Positions 1-7,598 of a DNA stretch of 64,000 nucleotides are shown piece by piece (position 1 is the first letter of the stretch; each line of letters opens with the position of its first letter). The stretch covers positions 20,517-84,516 of the forward strand of contig NZ_JACAGN010000013.1 of the NCBI RefSeq assembly GCF_030324495.1, written 5' to 3'. The translations under genes were made by a program, and so were the position numbers. The stretch is from Myroides sp. 1354 (GTDB lineage: Bacteria > Bacteroidota > Bacteroidia > Flavobacteriales > Flavobacteriaceae). The notes under the pieces are model-generated. The model made no database searches, was not told the origin of the DNA, and was given only the letters and a program-made list of their open reading frames with translations.

Positions 1-176
1 AAAATATTTCCGTTTGATGCCGCTTGTTGAATCTTATTGCGCGTTGCATTTTCAACCAAGTTCATCAAAAATTTATCTACACGTAAAGGTGCTTGTCCTT
101 TTCCTGCTTCAAATCTAAAATGTTCATATAATTCATCTTCTAAATCGTCGAACACTTCATTTACATTGTCTTGCAT
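1..176 (-). CDS. RluA/RluD-family pseudouridine synthase, N-terminal fragment
   Basis: Only the first 58 codons are inside the window; the gene runs off the left edge. The translation begins MQDNVNEVFDDLEDELYEHF and continues into an S4-type RNA-binding segment (LRVDKFL near residue 30, followed by ATRNKIQQAASNGNI). This S4 start is typical of RluD-type synthases, which isomerise uridines in 23S rRNA. The catalytic aspartate domain lies outside the window, so the exact family member cannot be fixed. It follows the PASTA-domain gene with a 12-bp gap on the same strand, so the two are probably cotranscribed. The start ATG (174-176 on the complement) is preceded by A/T-rich sequence. Confidence 0.8.
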   Translation of the reverse strand, partial: MQDNVNEVFDDLEDELYEHFRFEAGKGQAPLRVDKFLMNLVENATRNKIQQAASNGNI

Positions 177-188
177 AAGTTATTTTTC

Positions 189-782
189 TTAATCAATATC
201 GGGTGCTACATCTAATTGCTCTGCAGAAAGTCCCGCTTTTCCATCGCCTAAAATGAAATCGATTTTAGAGTTTTTTACTACTAAATCTCCTTTTTTCAAT
301 TTTTTCCCATTTTGATGTACTTCCAAAACCACATCTTTACCAATAAAAGTAGCGTATGATTTGGTTCCTTCTTTCAATCCCATAGAAGCGATTGTAGCAC
401 TAGCTTGTCTAAAAGTTAACTGTTCCAATTCTGGTAAAATTACTTTACCATACCCAGAAGCATTAATTTTAACGTAGATTTTTCTATTCTCCTTCACACT
501 AGAACCTGGCATAGGATCTTGCTCTAAGATGGTTAGAGGAGGGAAATTTTTATTGTAATCTAATGTATCCAAAACAATCATACGCAAGTCTTTTTGATCT
601 AAAGTCTGTTCGGCTTGATACGTATCTAGCTTCAGTAAATTAGGTACTTCGATGTGTTGTCCGTGATTTGTTGTAATTTTCAACCATTTCAATAGGCCTA
701 GAACACCCACAATAGAGATTACAATGGCCGCTGCCAAAGAAATTAAAAAGCTCTTACTTTTAAAAAATTGAACTAATTTCAT
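189..782 (-). CDS. Membrane-anchored PASTA-domain protein
   Basis: A 197-residue protein with one N-terminal membrane segment (about residues 12-34) and an extracytoplasmic part made of PASTA repeats. The first, about residues 43-109, contains VPNLLKLDTYQAEQTL and the EQDPMPGSSVKENRKIYV pattern; the second is about 110-180. PASTA repeats bind peptidoglycan or unlinked muropeptides in other bacteria, usually attached to a Ser/Thr kinase or a penicillin-binding protein. Here no kinase or transpeptidase domain is present. Short PASTA proteins beside ddl and an rluD-like gene are, to my knowledge, common in Flavobacteria. The divergent neighbour is D-Ala-D-Ala ligase, which supports a cell-wall link, but the function is unknown. 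Confidence 0.85.
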   Translation of the reverse strand: MKLVQFFKSKSFLISLAAAIVISIVGVLGLLKWLKITTNHGQHIEVPNLLKLDTYQAEQTLDQKDLRMIVLDTLDYNKNFPPLTILEQDPMPGSSVKENRKIYVKINASGYGKVILPELEQLTFRQASATIASMGLKEGTKSYATFIGKDVVLEVHQNGKKLKKGDLVVKNSKIDFILGDGKAGLSAEQLDVAPDID

Positions 783-823
783 AGGGTTAGATTTTTGACA
801 AAGATATAAAATCGAAAAGATTT

Positions 824-851
824 TTTGTTTCTGTGTTTTATTATAAATTTG
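824..851 (+). promoter_or_regulatory. Bacteroidetes-type promoter for ddl
   Basis: TTTG (824-827) and TAAATTTG (844-851) are separated by 16 bp, close to the flavobacterial consensus TTG-N17-23-TAnnTTTG. It lies about 45 bp ahead of the ddl start. Confidence 0.5.
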
Positions 852-896
852 TTTGAAACAATTCTTTTATAAATCTAACCTCAACATTCTGGACAT

Positions 897-1871
897 ATGA
901 AGCAAGTAGCAATAATTATGGGAGGCTATTCAAGTGAATTTGAAATTTCACTCAAAAGTGGTCAAGTTGTATTTGACACCTTGGATCGCACAAAATACAC
1001 CCCGTATAAAATCCATATTTTTCGCGATAAATGGGTATATGTAGATGAGAATAACGATGAGTTTCCAGTAGATAGAAACGATTTTTCAGTATTGTACAAA
1101 GGACAAAAAATAACATTTGATGTTGTTTTCAATGCCATCCACGGAACACCAGGTGAGGATGGTTTATTACAAGCATATTTTGAGTTAATCCACATGCCTC
1201 ATACTTCGTGTAATGCTTACCAAGCAGCCTTAACGATGAATAAACGAGATATGTTATCTGTATTAAAGCCTTATGGAATTAAGACGGCTATCTCCTATTA
1301 TTTAAATGAAGGAGAGGACATCAACCCGGAAGAAATTATTCAACGCGTAGGATTACCTTGTTTTGTTAAACCCAACCGTTCAGGATCAAGCTTTGGAATC
1401 TCTAAAGCCCATACAACAGAAGAATTAATAAAAGCCATAGAAGTCGCTTACCAAGAAGACAATGAAATCTTAATTGAGAGTTTCTTAAAAGGTACGGAAG
1501 TTTCTGTCGGTGTCATCAAGTACAAGGGAGAAGTAATTGTCTTACCTATTACAGAAATTGTCAGCGAAAATGACTTTTTTGATTATGAAGCAAAATACTT
1601 GGGTAAATCTCAAGAGATTACTCCAGCGCGCATTGATGATGTAATTAAAGCAAAAATTGAAGAGGTAGCGATTAAAATTTACCGCATATTAAAAATGGAT
1701 GGATTTTCGAGAAGTGAATTTATTATTGTTGGAGACACTCCTTTCTTACTCGAAATGAATACCGTACCCGGATTAACTAGAGAGAGTATTTTACCTCAAC
1801 AAGCGGCAGAAGCGAAAATATCATTACCTGATTTGTTTGACAATGCAATAGTTTTAGCTTTGCAAAAATAA
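897..1871 (+). CDS. ddl: D-alanine--D-alanine ligase
   Basis: Cytoplasmic ATP-grasp enzyme that joins two D-alanines for the peptidoglycan stem peptide. The 324-residue length is normal for Ddl. Visible family features are the N-terminal GGYSSEFEISLKSG motif, the substrate loop HGTPGEDG near residue 85, the ATP-grasp segment FVKPNRSGSSFGISK near residue 157, and the metal/substrate end EMNTVPGLT near residue 286. The start ATG follows a promoter-like sequence, and coaD follows 13 bp downstream, so the two are likely one transcript. A shorter frame on the opposite strand inside this gene has no support. Confidence 0.97.
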   Translation: MKQVAIIMGGYSSEFEISLKSGQVVFDTLDRTKYTPYKIHIFRDKWVYVDENNDEFPVDRNDFSVLYKGQKITFDVVFNAIHGTPGEDGLLQAYFELIHMPHTSCNAYQAALTMNKRDMLSVLKPYGIKTAISYYLNEGEDINPEEIIQRVGLPCFVKPNRSGSSFGISKAHTTEELIKAIEVAYQEDNEILIESFLKGTEVSVGVIKYKGEVIVLPITEIVSENDFFDYEAKYLGKSQEITPARIDDVIKAKIEEVAIKIYRILKMDGFSRSEFIIVGDTPFLLEMNTVPGLTRESILPQQAAEAKISLPDLFDNAIVLALQK

Positions 1872-1884
1872 AGACTCCCAAACT

Positions 1885-2337
1885 ATGAGAAGAGCTGTTT
1901 TTCCGGGATCATTTGATCCCATAACGAATGGGCATTACGACATTATCAAGCGAGCGTTGCCTCTTTTTGATGAAATTATCATTGCTATTGGTGTCAATGC
2001 AGATAAAAAATATATGTTTAGCTTAGAAGAACGCAAGGTTTTTATTGAAAAAACTTTTGCTGATGAGCCCAAAATAAAAGTAGAAACCTATCAAGGATTA
2101 ACCACTGATTTTTGTCACCAGAAAAAAGCACAATTTATTTTAAGAGGCTTGCGAAATCCGGCAGATTTCGAATTTGAAAAGGCCATTGCTCACACCAATC
2201 GCTTCTTGACTAAAATCGAAACGGTATTTTTACTGACTGCAGCAAGTACTTCTTTTATCAGTTCAAGTATTGTACGCGATGTGATTCGCAACCATGGAGA
2301 TTATACCAAATTAGTACCACAACCCGTACGCATCTAA
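1885..2337 (+). CDS. coaD: Phosphopantetheine adenylyltransferase
   Basis: Transfers AMP from ATP to 4'-phosphopantetheine, the penultimate step of coenzyme A synthesis, in the cytoplasm. The 150-residue length fits the family. The nucleotidyltransferase signature FPGSFDPITNGH with the T/HxGH motif is at residues 6-17, and the C-terminal ISSSIVRDV motif that contacts ATP is near residue 130. The gene sits 13 bp after ddl and ends at a strong hairpin shared with the convergent NUDIX gene. Confidence 0.97.
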   Translation: MRRAVFPGSFDPITNGHYDIIKRALPLFDEIIIAIGVNADKKYMFSLEERKVFIEKTFADEPKIKVETYQGLTTDFCHQKKAQFILRGLRNPADFEFEKAIAHTNRFLTKIETVFLLTAASTSFISSSIVRDVIRNHGDYTKLVPQPVRI

Positions 2338-2340
2338 TAT

Positions 2341-2368
2341 AAAAAAGTCGCTCAAGAGCGACTTTTTT
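2341..2368. terminator. Bidirectional terminator between coaD and the NUDIX gene
   Basis: A perfect 13-bp stem (A6-GTCGCTC / GAGCGAC-T6) with a 2-base loop lies between two convergent genes. It carries A and T runs on both sides, so it can work in both directions. Confidence 0.9.
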
Positions 2369-2370
2369 TA

Positions 2371-2976
2371 TTATTCACTAAGCAAACCTGCTTCTTCTAC
2401 TAAAAGTTTGATATTCTCATAAGAATTGGACATCGCTTCTTTGATTTGCTGTTTATCAAACCAAACTACTTCTTCAATTCCTTCCTCTGCCTGTCCCATT
2501 AACGCTCCATCATATGTGGTTGTCATTTCAAACCAACTGGTAATCTTCAGTCGATATTTTCCGTTTCGCTTAAAAATATGGTAGGTTTTTGGTAGCTTTT
2601 TGGTTACTTTCAACTGACGCACTCCTGTTTCCTCTTCTACTTCTCTTACAGCAGTCTCCTCAATTTCTTCGTATTTTTCAATTCCTCCTTTAGGCAAATC
2701 CCATTTGCCATTGCGTTTGATAAAAAGTACTTTCCCTTCTGTATTATACACCACTCCTCCTCCTGCTTTTTGAACGGGAATTTTCTCTTTTAGCCTTTTC
2801 ATCATGGCTTTTTCGTCTGGATGATATAAAAATGCCTTATCAATTTTATTTTGAAAATATTTAATGATAATTTTGTCAATATCAACACTGTCTAACAAGA
2901 ACAACTGAAAATCGGTTTCTTTCTCAATTTTATCAGTTAGAAACAACGGTTTATCGTTTACAAAAACTTTATACAT
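2371..2976 (-). CDS. NUDIX hydrolase
   Basis: A 201-residue protein whose NUDIX box (GGIEKYEEIEETAVREVEEE followed by TGV) sits near residues 97-119, with all the Gly, Glu and Arg positions needed for Mg2+ and pyrophosphate binding. It has an extra N-terminal region of about 70 residues before the NUDIX fold. The substrate cannot be read from the sequence; NUDIX enzymes cleave nucleoside diphosphates linked to another group. The start is 7 bp from the divergent pyrE start, so the two genes share a tiny promoter region. This NUDIX/pyrE pairing is, as far as I know, conserved in Flavobacteria. Confidence 0.92.
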   Translation of the reverse strand: MYKVFVNDKPLFLTDKIEKETDFQLFLLDSVDIDKIIIKYFQNKIDKAFLYHPDEKAMMKRLKEKIPVQKAGGGVVYNTEGKVLFIKRNGKWDLPKGGIEKYEEIEETAVREVEEETGVRQLKVTKKLPKTYHIFKRNGKYRLKITSWFEMTTTYDGALMGQAEEGIEEVVWFDKQQIKEAMSNSYENIKLLVEEAGLLSE

Positions 2977-2983
2977 TTGTATT

Positions 2984-3625
2984 ATGATTTTTACTAAAGA
3001 AACAGCTCAACAAACGGCCGAATTACTTCTGCAAATTAACGCAATTAAATTAAATCCAAAAAATCCTTTTACATGGGCTTCTGGATGGAAATCACCCATT
3101 TATTGCGATAACCGTATTACTTTGTCTTATCCAGAGATAAGAAAATACTTAAAAGAAGAGTTTGCCAAACACATTGTAGAAAAATATGGTAAGCCTGAAG
3201 TAATTGCAGGTGTAGCAACAGGAGCTATTGGAATCGGTTTATTAGTCGCTGAAGCTTTGGAATTGCCTTTCGTTTATGTTCGCCCTGAACCTAAAAAACA
3301 CGGAAGACAAAATCAAATTGAAGGACAATTAGAACCAGGAAAAAAAGTAGTTGTAATTGAAGATTTAATCAGCACAGGAAAAAGTAGCTTACAAGCGGTA
3401 GAAGCTTTAAAAGAAAACGGAGCTGAAATTTTAGGAATGGCTGCAATCTTCACCTATGAATTTCAAGTATCTAAAGACAACTTTGCTCAAGCAGGAGTTG
3501 AATTAACTACTTTGAGTAATTATACTTCTTTGTTGGAAAACGCAGTAAAACAAAACTATATTTCTGCTTCCGATTTAGAAACACTACAAGAATGGAGAGT
3601 TAATCCATCCGAATGGAATCAATAA
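2984..3625 (+). CDS. pyrE: Orotate phosphoribosyltransferase
   Basis: Forms orotidine monophosphate from orotate and PRPP, step five of de novo pyrimidine synthesis. The 213 residues contain the PRPP-binding signature VVVIEDLISTGKSS near residue 123 and the loop RPEPKKHGRQNQIEG near residue 99. A TACATTTG box (2972-2979), matching the TAnnTTTG promoter element, ends only 4 bp before the ATG. The mRNA may therefore be nearly leaderless if that box is used. An SRPBCC gene follows 16 bp downstream. Confidence 0.97.
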   Translation: MIFTKETAQQTAELLLQINAIKLNPKNPFTWASGWKSPIYCDNRITLSYPEIRKYLKEEFAKHIVEKYGKPEVIAGVATGAIGIGLLVAEALELPFVYVRPEPKKHGRQNQIEGQLEPGKKVVVIEDLISTGKSSLQAVEALKENGAEILGMAAIFTYEFQVSKDNFAQAGVELTTLSNYTSLLENAVKQNYISASDLETLQEWRVNPSEWNQ

Positions 3626-3641
3626 TTAAAGAAATAAAAGT

Positions 3642-4034
3642 ATGCAATTAGAAAGTCCAAAAGTAAAAGTGGCGCAATCTGCTGAATATATATTTAACGC
3701 ATTATCTGACGTAAAAAACTTTGAAAAGTTAATGCCTGAATCGATTGCTAAATTTGAAGTAACAGGAGATGATTCGTTCATCTTTGCATTGAAAGGAATG
3801 CCTGAAATCAAATTAAAAAAGAAAGAAGCAACACCAAATTCTAAAATTGTTTTAGGTGCGGCAAGTGATAAACTTCCTTTTACATTAACAGGAGATATCA
3901 CAGAAGTAGATGGGAACAATACGGAAATTCAACTTCACTTTGAAGGAAATTTCAATCCGATGATGGCAATGATGGTGAAAGGACCTATTGGTAAATTCAT
4001 CGAAGCTTTAGCTGGAAACATGAATAAATTATAA
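3642..4034 (+). CDS. Small SRPBCC-fold protein
   Basis: A 130-residue soluble protein with the START/SRPBCC pattern: an N-terminal strand and helix (KVAQSAEYIFNALSDVKNFEKLMPES), a central set of beta strands, and a C-terminal helix (PIGKFIEALAGNMNKL). Such folds bind hydrophobic ligands, but there is no clue to the ligand here. It lies 16 bp after pyrE and ends at a terminator, so it is probably the second gene of a pyrE transcript. No catalytic motif is seen, and no function is claimed. Confidence 0.8.
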   Translation: MQLESPKVKVAQSAEYIFNALSDVKNFEKLMPESIAKFEVTGDDSFIFALKGMPEIKLKKKEATPNSKIVLGAASDKLPFTLTGDITEVDGNNTEIQLHFEGNFNPMMAMMVKGPIGKFIEALAGNMNKL

Positions 4035-4037
4035 AAA

Positions 4038-4070
4038 AAAAGAGCTTGATTAAATCAAGCTCTTTTTTTT
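4038..4070. terminator. Bidirectional terminator after the SRPBCC gene
   Basis: GAGCTTGAT (4042-4050) and ATCAAGCTC (4054-4062) form a 9-bp stem flanked by runs of A and T. It lies between convergent genes. Confidence 0.88.
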
Positions 4071-4816
4071 TATTTTAATTCTACTTTATATTCTAATATT
4101 TTAGGATTGGCAACAACTTCTGACATCTTAAACTCTTTGACAAAAGACTTCCCATCTTGCGCAATTAATGCATCAGCATAAGAAACAGATTGAATGGGTT
4201 GTTCAAAATTCACTTTAATTCTGTACGTAAACATCCCTGCCATTTGTCCTAGTTCACCTAAACCTTTCTGTAAATCTTCTGGTTTAACGGAAATAGTGCG
4301 TTGTAAGGTTTTTTTCTTCCACTCAAATTTAGAATTTTTCACAAACTCAGGCGTATCTAATTTCTTGGTATTTCCTTCTCCTAATGCGCTTAATTCTTCT
4401 AAATTTATCAAGGATGTATTGAGATCCGAAGCATTTTTAGCAATAATTTTTAACGCAATATTTCCAACAGAATCATTCATCATCACTCTAGCGCGAAGAT
4501 TTTCTGTTTTCTTCAATAAATTGGGATTTGCTTTTAAAATACTATCTTTCTTTTGTTCTGGTTTCTTACTTTCTAACAAACTGAGATCCAACAATTGTTC
4601 TACCGTTAATTCTTCTCCATTAATTAAATCTAATGCTTTTTTCACATCTTTTGACATGCCGTTTGAATTGGGCATTGCTTGTAGTAATTCAGAGAAATTC
4701 ATCTCCAAGCCATATGTGATTGCTCCTTCTTTTTTTACGGTTACTTCTTCTGTTGTTACACACGACTGAAATAAAAAACCAAAGGCTACTATTAATCCAA
4801 TTACTTTTTTCATCAT
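4070..4816 (-). CDS. Hypothetical lipoprotein
   Basis: A 248-residue protein with a lipoprotein signal peptide: MMKK, a hydrophobic run, then the lipobox FQSC with the acylated cysteine at residue 19. The mature part is soluble and contains repeated acidic and leucine-rich helices (residues 40-130), then a beta-rich region. I do not recognise a domain. It stands alone between two terminators, with its start facing the promoter region of the rtcB operon. The second ATG (MKK) could equally be the start. Confidence 0.75.
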   Translation of the reverse strand: MMKKVIGLIVAFGFLFQSCVTTEEVTVKKEGAITYGLEMNFSELLQAMPNSNGMSKDVKKALDLINGEELTVEQLLDLSLLESKKPEQKKDSILKANPNLLKKTENLRARVMMNDSVGNIALKIIAKNASDLNTSLINLEELSALGEGNTKKLDTPEFVKNSKFEWKKKTLQRTISVKPEDLQKGLGELGQMAGMFTYRIKVNFEQPIQSVSYADALIAQDGKSFVKEFKMSEVVANPKILEYKVELK

Positions 4817-4963
4817 TTATAATTTTATTTACAAAAATAGACAAATCTACACAACCGTAATGATTTAACGCATCAATTCTCCCTTCGACACCATTCTGCA
4901 TATTTTTCAATATTTTTCTTCTAAAAAAATAAAAATTCATTTTTTGTTGTTTATATCAAAAAG

Positions 4964-4994
4964 TTTTTGCAAAATTTGCATTCAAATACGTTTA
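4964..4994 (+). promoter_or_regulatory. Promoter of the rtcB-prfH leader
   Basis: TTTTTG (4964-4969) and TACGTTTA (4987-4994) are separated by 17 bp. The second box matches TAnnTTTG at all fixed positions but the last. It predicts transcription starting near 5000, about 15 nt before the leader ORF. Confidence 0.55.
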
Positions 4995-5015
4995 ACACAT
5001 TAAAACGAAGAAAAA

Positions 5016-5096
5016 ATGTTTGTACAAAATTCTACATCGACATTGTTCACACTAGCACAAGGTGCAAGGGTGTATCTTCGTGCTACTTCTTTTTAG
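5016..5096 (+). CDS. Leader peptide of the rtcB-prfH operon (26 codons)
   Basis: A short frame encoding MFVQNSTSTLFTLAQGARVY followed by LRATSF and a UAG stop. It is preceded by an A-rich ribosome binding site (cgaagaaaaa) and lies between a promoter and a terminator. No amino acid is strongly enriched (four Thr, three Ser), unlike leaders that sense one aminoacyl-tRNA. Codons 19-23 (5071-5084) overlap the strand that would form an antiterminator with 5123-5136. Translation to the stop codon would therefore block antitermination, while a ribosome stalled early would permit it. That it is translated is inferred from layout only; I know of no described homologue. Confidence 0.6.
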   Translation: MFVQNSTSTLFTLAQGARVYLRATSF

Positions 5097-5153
5097 TAAA
5101 TCAATTACTTTTATATATGAAAAGCCCGAAGATGTAAATTCGGGCTTTTTTTG
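5053..5153 (+). promoter_or_regulatory. Candidate translation-dependent attenuator of rtcB-prfH
   Basis: Three mutually exclusive pairings can be drawn. The first joins 5053-5058 (TAGCAC) with 5080-5085 (GTGCTA). The second, the antiterminator, joins 5071-5084 (TGTATCTTCGTGCT) with 5123-5136 (AGCCCGAAGATGTA): 13 of 14 positions pair, including two G-U pairs. The third is the terminator: 5121-5130 (AAAGCCCGAA) with 5139-5148 (TTCGGGCTTT), followed by a T run. The antiterminator consumes most of the left arm of the terminator, the standard logic of peptide-leader attenuation. An extra 8-bp complement (5137-5144 with 5178-5185) could affect the structure after read-through. Confidence 0.6.
5121..5153 (+). 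terminator. Attenuator terminator before rtcB
   Basis: A perfect 10-bp stem AAAGCCCGAA / TTCGGGCTTT with an 8-base loop, followed by seven T. It lies between the leader ORF and rtcB, so rtcB expression from the upstream promoter requires read-through. Confidence 0.85.
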
Positions 5154-5265
5154 TTTATTCCGGACCCTTTACAAAAACCCGAATTGACGCGTTGGTCGAA
5201 CGCCAACTATTTTTTAAGCTATGTTATTTACAGCATGGCCTTTATTGTCAATTAAACAAGAAATC

Positions 5266-6657
5266 ATGGGAAGGAAACTTTCAGGGAAAGACTTAATTCA
5301 ATTGGGTTTTCCTCAAAACAATACAATCAATATTGCTTTAGGCACCATCAGTCGTTATAAGAAGAAAGAAAACAAAGATGCCGTGCTAAGAGAAGCGAAA
5401 CAAGTGTTACAAAACCCCGAGTCCTATTTAGGTGATGGCATTTGGGGAAAAGTAGCCGAAAGTATGGTAAAACAAGTAGAAATCAAACGACACGAGTTGA
5501 CCCATACAAGAGCACCATTCTCTATTTTTGGAGAAGATGCGATAGATGAACAAACCAAATATCAACTCTATACGGCTTTAAAATTACCCGTAGCAGCGGC
5601 AGGGGCTTTAATGCCTGACGCCCATTATGGATACGGATTACCTATAGGTGGTGTTTTAGCTACACATAATGCGGTAATTCCCTATGGGGTTGGAGTGGAT
5701 ATTGGTTGTAGAATGAGTTTATCCGTATTCAATTTACCCGCTAGTTTTCTCAAGGGAAAAGACCACCAATTGTTGAATATTTTATCGGATCACACCAAAT
5801 TTGGTATGTATGAAACCCATCAAAACAAGGCTGATCACGAAGTATTCTATCGCGATGAATTTAAAAACATTCCCTTTATAAAAGGGTTGTTAGACAAGGC
5901 GTATAAACAATTGGGAACTTCGGGAAGTGGGAATCACTTCGTCGAAATTGGCATTGTTCGATTAACGGAAACTAAACCAGAATGGAAATTAATACCTGGG
6001 GATTATATTGCAGTTCTATCACACAGTGGATCCAGAGGATTAGGAGCGAATATAGCCAAGCACTACACCTATTTAGCAACCAAACAATGTCCACTACCGA
6101 GTAATGCCCAGCATCTAGCTTGGCTAGATCTCAATACACATGATGGACAAGAATACTGGTTGGCGATGAATTTAGCAGGGGATTATGCCAAAGCTTGTCA
6201 CGACGATATTCACCGTCGAATTGCCAAAGCCTTAGGAAAACAGATTGCGTTTACCATTGAGAATCACCACAATTTTGCATGGAAAGAAACCATCAACGGT
6301 CAAGAACTCATTGTACACCGCAAAGGAGCAACCCCTGCAGCCGTTGGTCAATTGGGCATTATCCCGGGTTCGATGACCACCAATGGGTTCATCGTGGAAG
6401 GTTTGGGAAATGAGGCGAGTTTACATTCAGCCTCTCATGGCGCGGGCCGCTTGCATTCGCGAAATGTTTGCAAGAGCAAATTCACGAAGAGTGATATCAA
6501 AACGGAGTTAAAAACAGCAGGTGTTCAACTGATTGGCGGAAGCGTTGACGAAGCGCCCATGGCGTATAAAGATATTAACGCTGTCATGCAAGCCCAAGAG
6601 GATTTAGTAAAAGTATTGGGAACGTTTACGCCTAAATTTGTGAGAATGGATAAGTAA
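5266..6657 (+). CDS. rtcB: RtcB-family RNA ligase, PrfH-associated type
   Basis: RtcB joins RNA ends bearing 2',3'-cyclic phosphate or 3'-phosphate to 5'-OH using GTP and Mn2+. The 463 residues carry the family motifs: [15 protein letters not shown] and [10 protein letters not shown] (metal site), [17 protein letters not shown], the IENHHNFAW metal motif, HRKGATPA, and the SHGAGR histidine that is guanylylated. I chose ATG 5266 because [16 protein letters not shown] is the usual RtcB N terminus; an upstream in-frame ATG at 5221 would add 15 residues unlike the family. prfH follows after 1 bp. RtcB paired with PrfH has been shown in E. coli to re-ligate 16S rRNA cut in the decoding centre, and I infer that role here. 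Confidence 0.93.
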   Translation: MGRKLSGKDLIQLGFPQNNTINIALGTISRYKKKENKDAVLREAKQVLQNPESYLGDGIWGKVAESMVKQVEIKRHELTHTRAPFSIFGEDAIDEQTKYQLYTALKLPVAAAGALMPDAHYGYGLPIGGVLATHNAVIPYGVGVDIGCRMSLSVFNLPASFLKGKDHQLLNILSDHTKFGMYETHQNKADHEVFYRDEFKNIPFIKGLLDKAYKQLGTSGSGNHFVEIGIVRLTETKPEWKLIPGDYIAVLSHSGSRGLGANIAKHYTYLATKQCPLPSNAQHLAWLDLNTHDGQEYWLAMNLAGDYAKACHDDIHRRIAKALGKQIAFTIENHHNFAWKETINGQELIVHRKGATPAAVGQLGIIPGSMTTNGFIVEGLGNEASLHSASHGAGRLHSRNVCKSKFTKSDIKTELKTAGVQLIGGSVDEAPMAYKDINAVMQAQEDLVKVLGTFTPKFVRMDK

Positions 6658-6658
6658 G

Positions 6659-7291
6659 ATGAAGAAGATTATACAAATTACATCGGGAAGAGGTCCCGCT
6701 GAATGTGGATTTGCCGTTGGTAAAATCGCAGCTATTCTACATAAAGAAGCGAATAAATTACAGTTTACTGTCTGTTACCAAGAGTCAAAGGAGCGAGATT
6801 CAGATTCAATTTTTATTGAACTAAATAGTACGCAAGAACATAAACTTGAGTCTTTTATGCAATCTTGGCTGGGGAGTATACAATGGATATGTCCAAGTCC
6901 ATTCCGCTCGAAGCACAAGCGAAAAAACTGGTTTATTGGAATTTTTGAAACCACAGAGATGGATACTGCCTTTGTTTTAGAAGAGAACGATTTAGAATAT
7001 CAAGCTATTCGCAGTTCAGGTGCAGGAGGACAACATGTCAATAAGGTGAGTTCAGCTGTACGTGTGACTCATCTCCCTACAGGATTACAAGTGATTGCTA
7101 TGGATAGTCGATCTCAACATCAAAACAAAAAACTAGCCAAGGAACGATTGCTGCTTAAATTAGAGCAATCCAAAGTACATGATGCAGCGCTTATGGAAAA
7201 ACGAACCTGGCTAAACCAAACACAAATCGAAAGAGGAAATCCCACACGTATCTTTGTGGGACCTCTGTTTAAACAAAAAGGGAGCGTATAG
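6659..7291 (+). CDS. prfH: Peptide chain release factor H
   Basis: A 210-residue protein with the catalytic release-factor domain: the GGQ motif ([20 protein letters not shown]) near residue 123, followed by the conserved LPTGLQV and SRSQHQNK segments. It lacks the long N-terminal domain of RF1/RF2 and has no stop-codon recognition tripeptide domain, which defines PrfH. Known work on the RtcB2-PrfH pair indicates that PrfH releases the nascent peptide from ribosomes whose 16S rRNA is cleaved at the decoding centre, so RtcB can repair them. The ATG overlaps the end of rtcB with 1 bp between, indicating coupling. Its UAG stop lies in the loop of the downstream terminator. Confidence 0.93.
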   Translation: MKKIIQITSGRGPAECGFAVGKIAAILHKEANKLQFTVCYQESKERDSDSIFIELNSTQEHKLESFMQSWLGSIQWICPSPFRSKHKRKNWFIGIFETTEMDTAFVLEENDLEYQAIRSSGAGGQHVNKVSSAVRVTHLPTGLQVIAMDSRSQHQNKKLAKERLLLKLEQSKVHDAALMEKRTWLNQTQIERGNPTRIFVGPLFKQKGSV

Positions 7292-7303
7292 CTCCCTTTT
7301 TTT
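7275..7303. terminator. Bidirectional terminator between prfH and clpS
   Basis: AAAAAGGGAGC (7275-7285) and GCTCCCTTTTT (7291-7301) form an 11-bp stem with a 5-base loop. The prfH stop codon is within it. Confidence 0.88.
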
Positions 7304-7577
7304 ATTGTATCTCAGCACTTAACCCTGCATCTAACAATTGCAGGCATTGTGGTTTTAATTTTTTAAACTCACCAGTCTTAACCGTACATTTTCCAGTATA
7401 ATGCACTAAAATAGCACATTGTTCTGCTTGTTCTGCTGTATGGTTACATACCTTAATTAAGGTCTCGATTACATGATCAAAAGTATTAACATCATCGTTG
7501 TATAAGATAATTTCACTTTGACCGCTGAGCAATTCGGACACCTCAATTTTTTCTTCAACTATTTCCTTTGTACTCAT
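7302..7577 (-). CDS. clpS: ATP-dependent Clp protease adaptor ClpS
   Basis: A 91-residue adaptor that delivers N-degron substrates to ClpAP or ClpCP. The family core is visible: ILYNDDVNTFDHVIETLIKV (residues 24-43), the substrate-pocket region, and the conserved AEQCAILVHYTGKC segment near residue 52. The N terminus is a flexible acidic tail, as is usual. It follows prmA by 21 bp on the same strand, so they are probably cotranscribed. Confidence 0.94.
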   Translation of the reverse strand: MSTKEIVEEKIEVSELLSGQSEIILYNDDVNTFDHVIETLIKVCNHTAEQAEQCAILVHYTGKCTVKTGEFKKLKPQCLQLLDAGLSAEIQ

Positions 7578-7598
7578 ACTATTCGCATTTTAATATGA

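Noticed and set aside
4194..4769. Long open frame on the plus strand inside the minus-strand lipoprotein
   Set aside because: It mirrors the lipoprotein's codons, has no ribosome site, and reads as a Phe/Ser-rich string without any recognisable domain.
5016..5096. Leader peptide sensing one aminoacyl-tRNA (for example threonine)
   Set aside because: Only four Thr codons are scattered in 26, none adjacent, and the downstream genes are not amino acid genes.
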